Source: Leeuwenhoekiella polynyae (lineage in GTDB: Bacteria > Bacteroidota > Bacteroidia > Flavobacteriales > Flavobacteriaceae). From it: DNA of 64,000 bases. Location of the stretch: the NCBI RefSeq assembly GCF_042683665.1, contig NZ_JBHUOO010000012.1. The stretch is one strand, 5' to 3'. The notes beneath the pieces were generated by a model. The model had not been told where the DNA came from. It was given only the letters and a program-made list of their open reading frames with translations, and did not search any database. The position numbers and the translations under genes are program-made. Below, piece after piece: positions 16,146 through 25,234 of this stretch (the stretch's first letter is position 1; each line of letters begins with the position of its first letter).

Positions 16146-16511
16146 TTAAGACCGAGGCAATTTAAAACGACTTAAAACTTTATATACATTTTCAGGGTCT
16201 TCTTGAGCGTGATAGTTAAAATGAATTTGTTCAATATTTACTTCATAGGTTTCGCCCGAATATGGATATTCTGGCATGCAAATCAATTTGGGTTTGAATT
16301 TCGTTTCTTGAGTGAGAATAGCTATAGGATTTTCAATAGCTACACTCCAAGTTGCTTTGCCACCGCTTATTAAGGGGAGGTAGTTATTAAGAATAATGTG
16401 TTTGATGATATCTGATATTTTCTAATTGGATTGAATTGTGATCTCTTGTAAATGGGAATTTATATCATCTCCTGCAGCTACACTGTCTCTATTAATTTTT
16501 ATAGTTTTCAC
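16146..16511 (-). pseudogene. Interrupted small gene behind nth
   Basis: A GTG at 16511, two bases after the nth stop, opens a frame MKTIKINRDSVAAGDD... that meets a TAG at 16424-16422 (codon 30). The same frame then continues for 91 codons (KISDIIKHIILNNYLPLISG...FKPKLICMPEYPYSGETYEV...) to a TAA at 16148. Composition and codon use are protein-like throughout, so this looks like one 121-residue gene broken by a single nonsense mutation. A sequencing error or two separate short peptides are the alternatives. The product is not recognised. Confidence 0.6.
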
Positions 16512-16512
16512 C

Positions 16513-17166
16513 CTATTTCTTCTTATAATATTCCTTTAAAACACTTGTACGTCCTATGGTTGCGGTGATGATATCTTTATTCAGGTCCCATCCGCGGGCC
16601 GGACTGTATTGCCGTCCGTACCAAATGATTTGCAGGTGTAGTTCGTTCCAAAGATCTTTAGGAAAAAGCCGCTTGGCATCTTTTTCGGTTTGAACTACGT
16701 TTTTACCGTTGGTTAAATTCCAGCGGTACATGAGCCGGTGAATGTGCGTATCTACCGGAAATGCCGGTATATTAAAGGCCTGTGCCACCACAACACTTGC
16801 TGTTTTATGGCCTACCGCCGGCAACTGCTCCAGTTCTTCAATACTTTCAGGAACCCTTCCGTTATACTTATCAATTAAAATATGGGAGAGTCCGTATATA
16901 CCTTTTGCTTTCATCGGCGACAAGCCCACCGGTTTGATGATCTCCCGTATTTCTTCCACAGAAAGCTTTATCATATCATATGGGTTGTCGGCAACTTCAA
17001 ATAATAATGGTGTGATTTGATTCACCTTGACATCGGTACTTTGCGCACTCATCAAAACAGCGATGAGCAATGTATATGGATCTTTATGATCTAACGGGAT
17101 GGGAATTTGTGGATACAACCGCTTTAACGTATCTATAACAAAGGTTACCTTATCGGCTTTAGTCAT
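16513..17166 (-). CDS. nth: Endonuclease III-like DNA glycosylase
   Basis: 217 residues. It removes oxidised pyrimidines and cuts abasic sites. The helix-hairpin-helix LEQLPAVGHKTASVVV carries the catalytic lysine, and the catalytic aspartate is in FPVDTHIHRL. The C-terminal part that should hold the C-x6-C-x2-C-x5-C iron-sulphur loop instead reads YGRQYSPARGWDLNKDI with no cysteines, so this is a cluster-less Nth variant. It is divergent from bcp, and a broken small gene follows it. Confidence 0.9.
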   Translation of the reverse strand: MTKADKVTFVIDTLKRLYPQIPIPLDHKDPYTLLIAVLMSAQSTDVKVNQITPLLFEVADNPYDMIKLSVEEIREIIKPVGLSPMKAKGIYGLSHILIDKYNGRVPESIEELEQLPAVGHKTASVVVAQAFNIPAFPVDTHIHRLMYRWNLTNGKNVVQTEKDAKRLFPKDLWNELHLQIIWYGRQYSPARGWDLNKDIITATIGRTSVLKEYYKKK

Positions 17167-17253
17167 TATCTGTAATTTTAGGGTCTGAATGCAAAAGAAG
17201 CAATTGCTTCACTATAATTAAAGTAATAATAAGAATAATAAAAATAAACCGAC

Positions 17254-17709
17254 ATGAACATGCTTAAAGAAGGAGATCAAGTACCAGAATTTACAACAAC
17301 AGATCAGGACGGTAACGCAGTAAGATGGAGTGATTATGCAACTAAAAAAGTTGTGGTGTTCTTTTATCCTAAGGCTTCTACACCGGGTTGTACAGCTGAA
17401 GCGTGTAACCTGAGAGATCATTATAAAGAGCTACAAGCTGCAGGTTACGAGCTGTTGGGAGTAAGTGCAGATTCAGAAAAACGCCAAAGTAATTTTAAGA
17501 CTAAATATGAGTTTCCATTTCCGTTATTAGCAGATGAAGATAAAACCGTCATTAATGCTTTTGGGGTATGGGGACCTAAGAAATTTATGGGGAAAGAATA
17601 CGACGGGATTCACCGCACCACCTTTATTGTAGAGAATGGAACGGTAACCCGTGTCATCGGAAAAGTAAAAACTAAAGATCACGCTGCACAGATTTTGAGC
17701 GGGGGTTAG
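17254..17709 (+). CDS. bcp: Thioredoxin-dependent peroxiredoxin (BCP/PrxQ)
   Basis: 151 residues, the usual BCP length. It reduces H2O2 and organic peroxides in the cytoplasm. The active site PKASTPGCTAEACNLRD has the peroxidatic cysteine and, five residues later, the resolving cysteine of the alpha2-type PrxQ group. The thioredoxin fold ends with IHRTTFIVENG. It is divergent from nth, so peroxide removal and oxidised-base repair share an upstream region. Confidence 0.96.
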   Translation: MNMLKEGDQVPEFTTTDQDGNAVRWSDYATKKVVVFFYPKASTPGCTAEACNLRDHYKELQAAGYELLGVSADSEKRQSNFKTKYEFPFPLLADEDKTVINAFGVWGPKKFMGKEYDGIHRTTFIVENGTVTRVIGKVKTKDHAAQILSGG

Positions 17710-17727
17710 ATTTTTAATATAAAGTAA

Positions 17728-17763
17728 AAAGAGGTTTATTTATTAGACAAACCTCTTTTTAGA
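17728..17763. terminator. Bidirectional terminator between bcp and the metalloprotease gene
   Basis: AAAAAGAGGTTT and AAACCTCTTTTT form a stem with A and T flanks, suiting both converging genes. Confidence 0.8.
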
Positions 17764-17805
17764 CTACTTAAATAAAGTCACAAATTTAATTTCAAATCAA
17801 GATTC

Positions 17806-18885
17806 TTAGTCAACAAACATGTTGAAATTTACTTCAAAGAAATTATTTGGATTGTCAATTGAAGATATTCTTAGTCTAAAATCTCCATCATTATCATTGT
17901 TCCCAGCACCAAATTTTCCGCTTGGATAGTTCCAAATACCATCATTCTTTACATTTTCATTAATTCTTAAAACTTCATTGCCAGAACTAAATTGATCAAA
18001 ATAGACTTTTATATTAACATAATCTTCTTGACAAAAATAATGAGGTATCCAAGAGGTAGACCAATCTCCACTTCCAGAAACTAGTTCATCACCTTCTTTA
18101 GGGTATTTTATAGCGATATCATCATAAAGCCAAAGAGTTGCTTTTTCGTCATAAATAGAGAAATCATTCCAGGAATTTAAAGCTGTACCTCCGTTCATAA
18201 CAGAGTTTGAATCTGTATCAGGTGTACCAACAATTTTTTGTAAATACCAAGCATTTGGAGAGTTTGTATGACCGAAACCAATATTATGTCCTATTTCGTG
18301 AACCATATTATAAACTTTTTTTGAATGAGGCACATTATAATTGTTATAAAAATCTAAGTTTAAAATAATTGTTGAACCAACGTTACATCCAAATGGAACT
18401 GATCCCATAGCTATGGTACCATTTTGTAACTGACCATAATCAGATCTTACGATAATATCAGAATTAGGACTATTAGAGTATGTTATATCTATTTGAGATG
18501 ATGTTCCTTGATATTTTAAACTATTCCAAAGATTAGCTGCTTCTTGAACAGCAATTCTCCAATTATCTGCACCCGATGATGGGATCGAATTGTCAACATA
18601 AATAGTTATGTTCTTTATATTTTCTTTAGAAACTAATGAATCATTTTTCCAACTAAATTGTTTTGACTGATTTTTTGAAAATTTCTCTTTAGGTATCATT
18701 ATGTCTCCCTCTATAACTATATAGCTTTCAAAATCAAAGGTATCTATGGGAATAGGAGTGTTTGATTTGATTACATCCAGATATTTTATATTTTCTGAAT
18801 TAGATAGCGTGTTATCTTGATCTGTTGAACATCCTTGTATCAAGATAGAAGTAGTAAATAAAATTAATAGGTAGTAATTTTTCAT
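17806..18885 (-). CDS. Lipoprotein M57-like zinc metalloprotease
   Basis: 359 residues. A signal peptide with a lipobox (ILIQGC) makes it a lipoprotein, probably surface-exposed. The metzincin zinc motif HEIGHNIGFGH lies near residues 195-206, and a Met-turn SNSVMNGG follows about 25 residues on, as in dual-action HEIGH (M57) peptidases. A C-terminal beta domain (about 265-359) ends FEVNFNMFVD. Base composition is markedly more AT-rich than the neighbours, and the gene sits where the next gene lost its 5' part, so recent acquisition is likely. Confidence 0.85.
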   Translation of the reverse strand: MKNYYLLILFTTSILIQGCSTDQDNTLSNSENIKYLDVIKSNTPIPIDTFDFESYIVIEGDIMIPKEKFSKNQSKQFSWKNDSLVSKENIKNITIYVDNSIPSSGADNWRIAVQEAANLWNSLKYQGTSSQIDITYSNSPNSDIIVRSDYGQLQNGTIAMGSVPFGCNVGSTIILNLDFYNNYNVPHSKKVYNMVHEIGHNIGFGHTNSPNAWYLQKIVGTPDTDSNSVMNGGTALNSWNDFSIYDEKATLWLYDDIAIKYPKEGDELVSGSGDWSTSWIPHYFCQEDYVNIKVYFDQFSSGNEVLRINENVKNDGIWNYPSGKFGAGNNDNDGDFRLRISSIDNPNNFFEVNFNMFVD

Positions 18886-19054
18886 AATAAAAGATTTAAA
18901 AGATTTCGTGAGCTAAATTATCAATGTTTTGTAAGTGTCTTATTTCCAAATAATTAATTTTTTTATTGTTGTGTTACTTTAGCGTTAATATTACTTCAAT
19001 CCCATAACGCGCAGTTGGGTTGCTATTCGCAAAACTTCCGGTTTATGGGAGCCG

Positions 19055-20065
19055 GTGTTGCATAAGCCCTTCAATTTTGATGCCCCTACCTTCTTTGAAG
19101 AAGATTCTTTTAATGTTGAATACTTCAGGGCGATCACCAATCGCAATCCTTCTGAAGCTAAAATTGCATTGGGCAAACGCTTGTTCTTTGATAAGAATTT
19201 ATCTCAGGCTAAGGATATGGCTTGCGTGACCTGTCACAATCCGAAGTTGGCTTATACAGACGGACTCGTAACCAATCTGAATAACTCGGGTAATCCGTTA
19301 AAACGCAATTCACCTACCTTGATCAATGCTATCTTTCAACGTGGTTTTTTCTGGGATGGCAGAGCCGAAACGTTACTGGCGCAAATTTCTGGCGTGTTCA
19401 CCAATAAAGAGGAATTCAACAGCAGTGTTCATGAATTTTCTGATGAGGTTCTGAAAGATTCTACGTATTATGAGGCTTTTAAAGAAGTCTTTGGTACGCG
19501 CCGTAAATGGAGTAATGACGAAACCATAAAAGCGCTTTCGGCTTATATTTCTACGCTTAACGGTTTCAGTTCTAAATTTGATAAAAATATCAGAGGTGAA
19601 GTAGACACGTTCACAGCGTCTGAAAAACTGGGTATGAACTTGTTTATGGGAAAAGCTTTGTGCGCGACATGTCACTTTATGCCTTTGACCAGCGGAACCG
19701 TTCCGCCATTTTTTACCGATACAGAAAAAGAAGTTATAGGAGTCCCGGAGACTGCAGCTAATAAACACCTTGATGATGATCTGGGGTTTTATTTTATGTA
19801 TACTGAGCCTATACAATTAGGGATGTTTAAAACCCCTACGGTGCGTAATGTGGCGCTTACCGCGCCGTATATGCATAATGGAGTATATCAAACGCTTGAA
19901 GAAGTTGTAGACTTTTACAATACTGGGGGAGGTGCCGGTTTGGGCTTTGACCTGCCGCACCAGACTTTGCCCTTTGATGATCTCAATCTTACTGATACTG
20001 AGCAAACAGCTCTGGTGGATTTCTTAAAAACCCTTACAGCTGTCCCTCAGGAAACCGAATATTAG
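19055..20065 (+). CDS. N-terminally truncated di-haem cytochrome c peroxidase
   Basis: 336 residues from a GTG. The frame stays protein-like back to 18989 (NPITRSWVAIRKTSGLWEPV) but has no start codon there. Two haem motifs (CVTCH and CATCH) and the MauG/CcpA pattern (FWDGRAETL, FKTPTVRNVALTAPYMHNG) are intact. There is no signal peptide, although haem attachment needs export. Flavobacterial relatives carry a long N-terminal region before this point. The gene has probably lost its 5' part and is likely non-functional. Confidence 0.75.
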   Translation: MLHKPFNFDAPTFFEEDSFNVEYFRAITNRNPSEAKIALGKRLFFDKNLSQAKDMACVTCHNPKLAYTDGLVTNLNNSGNPLKRNSPTLINAIFQRGFFWDGRAETLLAQISGVFTNKEEFNSSVHEFSDEVLKDSTYYEAFKEVFGTRRKWSNDETIKALSAYISTLNGFSSKFDKNIRGEVDTFTASEKLGMNLFMGKALCATCHFMPLTSGTVPPFFTDTEKEVIGVPETAANKHLDDDLGFYFMYTEPIQLGMFKTPTVRNVALTAPYMHNGVYQTLEEVVDFYNTGGGAGLGFDLPHQTLPFDDLNLTDTEQTALVDFLKTLTAVPQETEY

Positions 20066-20178
20066 CTTTCTTTAAAGCGCGTTTGAAGCTCATAACTATT
20101 TAAATCTCGGTGACTGCGTAAAATAGTTCAAACTTTAGCAACAACTTAACAGGTAGCTGTTTTAACTTTGTGCCTGTA

Positions 20179-20550
20179 ATGAAGGCATTTATCTATTCTG
20201 TATGTATGTTCGTGTTCCTGCTTTTTGGAGTAGGGCAGACGACGTATGGGTTTTCTTCAGAAACGACTTCTTTACAAAAACACAATACCTCAAACCATAC
20301 AGCGGTTATTGAGCATGCCAATGATAAAGCGGTTACCGTTGAGCAACTCACGCTTGAAGCGCCTGAAGTTTCGGTGAGTGTTGAACTCCAACAACCGCAG
20401 ACGGATCGCTTCAGTAGTTTTAGCGGTTCAGGAAAGTATCCTTACCCGTTTGCATTATCGGATGATTCCAAGTATTTGGAGCGATCCCTGTTCATCAATC
20501 CGTCGTGTGCCAGGCTGGTGCTTATATTTCCATTCCATTTATTTCCGTAA
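20179..20550 (+). CDS. Small secreted or membrane hypothetical protein
   Basis: 123 residues from the ATG at 20179, with an N-terminal hydrophobic segment (AFIYSVCMFVFLLFGVGQT) like a signal peptide. A polar Thr/Glu/His-rich middle follows, and the C-terminus is hydrophobic (CARLVLIFPFHLFP). A TAACTTTG box at 20163-20170 lies just before the ATG, implying a nearly leaderless transcript and favouring this start over the GTG at 20170. The function is not recognised. Confidence 0.55.
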   Translation: MKAFIYSVCMFVFLLFGVGQTTYGFSSETTSLQKHNTSNHTAVIEHANDKAVTVEQLTLEAPEVSVSVELQQPQTDRFSSFSGSGKYPYPFALSDDSKYLERSLFINPSCARLVLIFPFHLFP

Positions 20551-20656
20551 TCCGTATTCTTTTTTAAAGCATACGTATGCAGGTTATTAATCTGTAATAC
20601 GTCTATGTGATGCTTTGCATCCCTTCACTATTTTAAAAACAGCATACCTTATTATT

Positions 20657-21163
20657 ATGAAAATAGATATGATTTTGGTTTTCGCCCTTGTGGTGGGAAT
20701 CGTTGCAGTACCTTATATGTTCTTTATTTTTTTTGGATCAAACACGACCAAAAAGATCCATGCTAAATTTAAAGAAGAAGCCTCTAAAAATGATTTGTCT
20801 TTCGCGCAAAGCGAAAAGTGGAACGGTCGTCAAATAGCTATTGATACGACTAAAAATGTTTTATTGTATGGCCAAATCATACAAGAGAAACTCATTTTTG
20901 AATACCTGGACCTTACTCAATTCAGTCAGGTGAATATCCTTGAAGATTTAAAAACCAAACGCATTGACGGAAAGGTATCCACAACTTTAGAGCATCTTGC
21001 TTTAACCTTGACTCCTCAAGGAACTGGAACTCCTGTAACACTTAATTTTTACGATTCGCTTTTTGATGCGTCTCAAAACTTTGAACAGAAACGCGCTCAG
21101 CAGTGGAAAAATACCATTGCTCAGCAACTCCATATTAAATCAGCTCACCATGTAGCTGCTTAA
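20657..21163 (+). CDS. Single-pass membrane hypothetical protein
   Basis: 168 residues from the ATG at 20657. One N-terminal transmembrane helix (MILVFALVVGIVAVPYMFFI) is followed by a soluble domain (KIHAKFKEEASKNDLSFAQ...) that ends in a His/Ala-rich tail. The frame is open back to 20615, but the inner Met directly precedes the helix. The function is not recognised. A strong terminator follows. Confidence 0.7.
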   Translation: MKIDMILVFALVVGIVAVPYMFFIFFGSNTTKKIHAKFKEEASKNDLSFAQSEKWNGRQIAIDTTKNVLLYGQIIQEKLIFEYLDLTQFSQVNILEDLKTKRIDGKVSTTLEHLALTLTPQGTGTPVTLNFYDSLFDASQNFEQKRAQQWKNTIAQQLHIKSAHHVAA

Positions 21164-21186
21164 TGTGCCTTTTTCCCCTATAGGCA

Positions 21187-21222
21187 AAAACCTCGGTCTT
21201 CTAAGAAGCCGAGGTTTTTTTA
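21187..21222 (+). terminator. Intrinsic terminator merging into the repeat array
   Basis: AACCTCGG and CCGAGGTTTTTTT pair around TCTTCTAAGAAG. The right arm resembles the CCCGAGGTTTTTT start of each following repeat unit. Confidence 0.8.
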
Positions 21223-21560
21223 TTGGCACCGCCAAAGGGTTTTACTATCCCAAGGCTTGCCTCGAAATTGAACATTTGTTTCTAATGAATGTTTCGTGGT
21301 CTTGCCCCCGAGGTTTTTTATTGGCACCGCCAAAGGGTTTTACTATCCCAAGGCTTGTTTCGAAATTGGACATTTGTTTCTAATGAATGTTTCGTGGTCT
21401 TGCCCCCGAGGTTTTTTATTGGCACCGCCAAAGGGTTTAAATATTCCCAGGCTTGCCTCGAAATTGGACATTTGTTTCTAATGAATGTTTCGTGGTCTTG
21501 CCCCCGAGTTTTTTTATTGGCACCGCCAAAGGGTTTTACTATCCCAAGGCTTGCCTTCAA
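21215..21560 (+). repeat. Four tandem ~98-bp repeats
   Basis: GGCACCGCCAAAGGGTTT recurs at 21225, 21322, 21421 and 21519, a period of 97-99 bp. The units share GAGGTTTTTTATTGGCACC, AAGGCTTG and TTTCTAATGAATGTTTCGTG. Related copies occur at about 25235-25380 and 25606-25660, on the far side of the peptidase operon. Open frames across the array are products of the repeat. Confidence 0.85.
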
Positions 21561-21566
21561 ACTAAT

Positions 21567-23819
21567 TTATTTCCCGTTATGACTGAATAAATAATTAGTC
21601 AGTAACGTATATAAATGTCTTCGGGTATTTTCGCCTTCGTAAATACCATGTGAACGGTTGGGGTAGGCCATCATCGTAAACTGCTTGTTGTTTTTGATGA
21701 GTTCGTTGACCAGATACTCCATATTTTGATAATGTACATTATCATCACCGGTACCGTGAACCACCAGTAAATTTCCTTCTAGATCTTTTGCATAGGTTGC
21801 AGGCGAGCCTTCAATGAAGTCTTCTTTGTTTTCCTGCGGAAGTCCCATATAACGCTCCTGATAAATGTTATCGTAGAACATTTGATTCGCTACTGCAGCT
21901 ACCGCCATTCCGGTTTGATAAAGTTCAGGATATCTAAACATCAAGTTTAATGTCATGGAGCCCCCGCCGCTCCAGCCCCATACCGAAACGCGGTCTTTAT
22001 CTAAGAAAGTCCATTTTTTCAAAAGAGCTTTTGTTGCCATCGCCTGGTCGCGAGAATTGACCACACCTACTTTGCGGTAGATTGACTTACGCCAGTCGCT
22101 TCCTTTTAGAGAAGGCGTACCGCGGTTATCCATATTGATTATCACAAAGCCATTTTGCGCTAAAAAGATGTCGTATAGACCTATGAAATTATCGGTGGCC
22201 ATTTGCCCCCAAGGTTCACCGTATACGTGAAACAGCACCGGGTATTCTTTAGAAGCATCAAAATCTGTTGGCTTAGTGATACGGCCTTCAACTACAATAC
22301 CGTCTTCGGTCTCTATCTGAAAGAACTCAGTTTCGGGTATAGCTAGAGTTGCCAGTTTATCCTTCAGTGCTTGATTGTCAACTAAGGTTTTAATGGTTGC
22401 ATGCTTGGGTAAACTTATCAAACGTGTTGTAGTGGGGGTAGTCACATCGGTGTGATTGTGAATAGCATATTTTCCATTAGGAGCGATTTGATACGTATTG
22501 ATTCCTTCAAATGTTGCCGGAGTCAAACGCTGGGGTGTTCCTTTTCCGCTTAGTGATGCTTTAAATAAATAGCGTTGTGCAGGGCTTTCGGGCGAAGCCG
22601 AAAAGAATACTTCTTTATCTGTTGCAGTATAAAAAGCCGCTACATCATAAGCACCGGGCGTCAACAACGTCTTTTTACCATCTTTAAGACGCACTTTATA
22701 AATGTGTCTCCACGCGTCATTTTCGGTCATTCTTAAAAAAGCCGACTGATCATCGGTAAGTAACAAGTCGTTTTTACCCCATTGATTGGCGGAAACATCA
22801 GGATAGCCCAGATCAACCCAGGTATCTTCTGTTTCGGTATATACGTTTTTAATCGCGTCTGTAGAAGGCGTATAGGTAAAGATCTTAAGTGTGTTTTGCT
22901 TGCGGTTTAATTGCTGAATCAATAAGAGGTCTTCATGAATCCATTGTATAGCAGGAATGTAATGTTGCACGGCATCTCCGGGTACAGCGATCCAATGGGT
23001 CTTTTGAGTTTCGGTATTTACAATACCTACTTTAGCCGAAGACGGATCGTAACCGGTTTTAGGATACTGTAAGGGAATAGGCTTAGCATATACCGAATCT
23101 GTATTGTTTATCATATAAAACGTGCCTATTTCTGAAGCATCCAGTTGCCAATACGCGATGTGCTTTCCGTCAGGATTCCAACGAAAGCCATCACGAGCCC
23201 CAAATTCTTCTTCATAAACCCAGTCAAAAGTTCCGTTGATGATATCGCCGGTTCCGTCTGTGGTGAGCTGCGTTACTTCACCGGTTTTGAAGTCTTCTTC
23301 GTATAAATTGAAGCCTGAAACATAAGCTACCTTTTTATTAGCATCCGAAAACTTGGCAAACATCAGCGAAGAGGAGGGAAGCTCGGTTCCCAGTTGCTTC
23401 AGCTTTTTAGTATCCAAATCATAAACCCAGTAATCGCCTTTTGTATTAGAACGCCATACCCGACTGGTATTGGTAAAGATCAATACTTTGCTTTCATCCT
23501 TAGAAAGGCTGAAATCTGCTACACGTAAAGCTTGACTAGCTCCGGCAGGCGTAAGCGCATCAGCACTTAAAAAGACTTCCTGATCGTTAGATTTACTCTC
23601 ATATTTGATCAATTGGTCCTCTCCAGAATCCGTACGCTCTATGGTTACAAAAGCCTCGCCATTGTTAATCCAGCTGATGGAGCGGGCATTGTCACCATTA
23701 AATTCAGATGAGTAAATTCGATCTAAAGTCAGTTTAGCAGGATCTTGCTCCTGAGCGGTGGCCGTAAGCCCAATATGGGCTACCACTAATACAACGAATA
23801 GGTGTTTTAAAATTCTCAT
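21567..23819 (-). CDS. Dipeptidyl peptidase IV (S9 family)
   Basis: 750 residues with a signal peptide (HLFVVLVVAHIGLTATAQ). An N-terminal eight-bladed beta-propeller (about 40-490, DPPIV_N; YWQLDASEIGTFYM carries the double-Glu-type region EEEFGARDG) is followed by the alpha/beta-hydrolase. The catalytic Ser is in GWSGGG near 615, Asp in HGTGDDNVH near 690 and His in NRSHGIYEG near 725. It releases X-Pro dipeptides in the periplasm. The aminopeptidase P gene lies three bases upstream in the same operon. The end overlaps the repeat array border. Confidence 0.95.
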   Translation of the reverse strand: MRILKHLFVVLVVAHIGLTATAQEQDPAKLTLDRIYSSEFNGDNARSISWINNGEAFVTIERTDSGEDQLIKYESKSNDQEVFLSADALTPAGASQALRVADFSLSKDESKVLIFTNTSRVWRSNTKGDYWVYDLDTKKLKQLGTELPSSSLMFAKFSDANKKVAYVSGFNLYEEDFKTGEVTQLTTDGTGDIINGTFDWVYEEEFGARDGFRWNPDGKHIAYWQLDASEIGTFYMINNTDSVYAKPIPLQYPKTGYDPSSAKVGIVNTETQKTHWIAVPGDAVQHYIPAIQWIHEDLLLIQQLNRKQNTLKIFTYTPSTDAIKNVYTETEDTWVDLGYPDVSANQWGKNDLLLTDDQSAFLRMTENDAWRHIYKVRLKDGKKTLLTPGAYDVAAFYTATDKEVFFSASPESPAQRYLFKASLSGKGTPQRLTPATFEGINTYQIAPNGKYAIHNHTDVTTPTTTRLISLPKHATIKTLVDNQALKDKLATLAIPETEFFQIETEDGIVVEGRITKPTDFDASKEYPVLFHVYGEPWGQMATDNFIGLYDIFLAQNGFVIINMDNRGTPSLKGSDWRKSIYRKVGVVNSRDQAMATKALLKKWTFLDKDRVSVWGWSGGGSMTLNLMFRYPELYQTGMAVAAVANQMFYDNIYQERYMGLPQENKEDFIEGSPATYAKDLEGNLLVVHGTGDDNVHYQNMEYLVNELIKNNKQFTMMAYPNRSHGIYEGENTRRHLYTLLTNYLFSHNGK

Positions 23820-23822
23820 GAT

Positions 23823-25214
23823 TTAGTTGTTTCTTAGTTTTTCGATATCTGCTACGGTTTTTGCAAGTGGTTCTCCCAGGAGATCGCTGCCTTCTTTTGT
23901 AATCACAAAATCTTCTTCAACGCGGATACCGCCAAAGTTTTTGAACTTTTCAACTTCATCATAATTCACAAAATCCATATACTTATTTTGAGCTCTGCGC
24001 TCGTCAATCAAAAACGGATTGAAATATAGACCCGGTTCTACAGTAAGCACAAAATCTTCTTGGAGTTCTTTACCCAGACGTAAGGATTTTAAACCGAATT
24101 CTGTACTCTTTTCAAGTTCTGGCGTGTAGCCTACATACTGCTCGCCCATATTTTCCATATCATGAATATCAAGCCCCATCATATGGCCCAATCCACACTG
24201 AAAGAACAAGGTGTGCGCTCCTGCAGCAACAGCATTGTCTGCATTGCCTTTCATCAAACCTAAATCAGTAAGGCCTTCTACTAGTTTTTTAGAAGCTAAG
24301 AGATGCACCTCTTTAAACCGAATACCGGGTTTTAAAACTTCAATTGCCGTATTATGCGCGTTGAGCACAATATTATAGACGTCTTTTTGAAGTGGGGTAA
24401 AGGTTTTGCCTGCAGGGAAGGTACGGGTCATATCCCCCCCATAACCCATTTTATTATAGGCCCCACTATCACATAAAACCAGATCCCCTTCATTCAATGT
24501 TGCTGTTGTCGCGTGGTTGTGCAGGTATTGCCCGTTTTTAGTTAAAATAATGGGAAAGGCAAGACCACCACCGCCACTTACTGCAATACCATTTAAAGCA
24601 CCGGCAACTTCCATTTCGGTCATACCGGGTTTTGTATTTCTAATGGCATATTCATGCATTTTGCGGGTGATGTTTACCGCTTCGTTTAGCTCTACGAGTT
24701 CTTCCGCAGATTTGCGTTCGCGCTGTGCTACAATAGCTTGAATGAGTGCAGTTGATTTGTTCGCTTCCACTTCCGCAAGCGGAATATTTAATAAGTTACT
24801 AATTGCAATCTTTTGAGCTCCACGATACGGGGGTAAGTAATGTACGTGTAGGCCTTTATCTAACTGGGTTTTTAAATAAGAAGCAACCTGATCCAGGGGC
24901 TTAACAGTACTGAAGCCTGACTTTTCAGCGAAGCTTTCCAGTTTTTCCGGAGCGCCGATCCATACCTTTTCTTCGGGAGTCGCATTGTTTCCAAAAAGGA
25001 TTTCTTCGCCGGTATCTATATTGATCAGAAAATAAAGGTCTGGAATGTGATCAATTCCGGTATAGTATAAAAAGCTGCTGTCTTGCTTAAAAGGGTACCA
25101 GTTATCGGCATAGTTCATCGAACTTTCTCCGTTACCGGGTAACAATACGATGCCACTTTTCAGCGTTTGTTTTAAGATGTTTCGTCTGTTGACGTATGTG
25201 TTTTTAGGGAACAT
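23823..25214 (-). CDS. Xaa-Pro aminopeptidase (M24B)
   Basis: 463 residues. The N-terminal creatinase-like domain (aminopeptidase P N) is followed by a pita-bread fold. All five metal ligands are visible: two aspartates in LCDSGAYNKMGYGGDMTRTF, a histidine in CGLGHMMGLDIHD, and glutamates in TVEPGLYF and RVEEDFVI. It removes the N-terminal residue before proline. With the downstream dipeptidyl peptidase, it forms a two-gene unit for proline-containing peptides. Confidence 0.94.
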   Translation of the reverse strand: MFPKNTYVNRRNILKQTLKSGIVLLPGNGESSMNYADNWYPFKQDSSFLYYTGIDHIPDLYFLINIDTGEEILFGNNATPEEKVWIGAPEKLESFAEKSGFSTVKPLDQVASYLKTQLDKGLHVHYLPPYRGAQKIAISNLLNIPLAEVEANKSTALIQAIVAQRERKSAEELVELNEAVNITRKMHEYAIRNTKPGMTEMEVAGALNGIAVSGGGGLAFPIILTKNGQYLHNHATTATLNEGDLVLCDSGAYNKMGYGGDMTRTFPAGKTFTPLQKDVYNIVLNAHNTAIEVLKPGIRFKEVHLLASKKLVEGLTDLGLMKGNADNAVAAGAHTLFFQCGLGHMMGLDIHDMENMGEQYVGYTPELEKSTEFGLKSLRLGKELQEDFVLTVEPGLYFNPFLIDERRAQNKYMDFVNYDEVEKFKNFGGIRVEEDFVITKEGSDLLGEPLAKTVADIEKLRNN

Positions 25215-25234
25215 AAAGATGTAAAAGTTTTAAA

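Noticed and set aside
16146..16424. Independent gene starting after the TAG
   Set aside because: No ATG, GTG or TTG with a ribosome site near the start of this frame, and coding character continues upstream of the stop.
21165..21582. Overlapping open frames across the 98-bp repeats
   Set aside because: All are translations of the tandem repeat. Several frames are open at once and none resembles a protein family.
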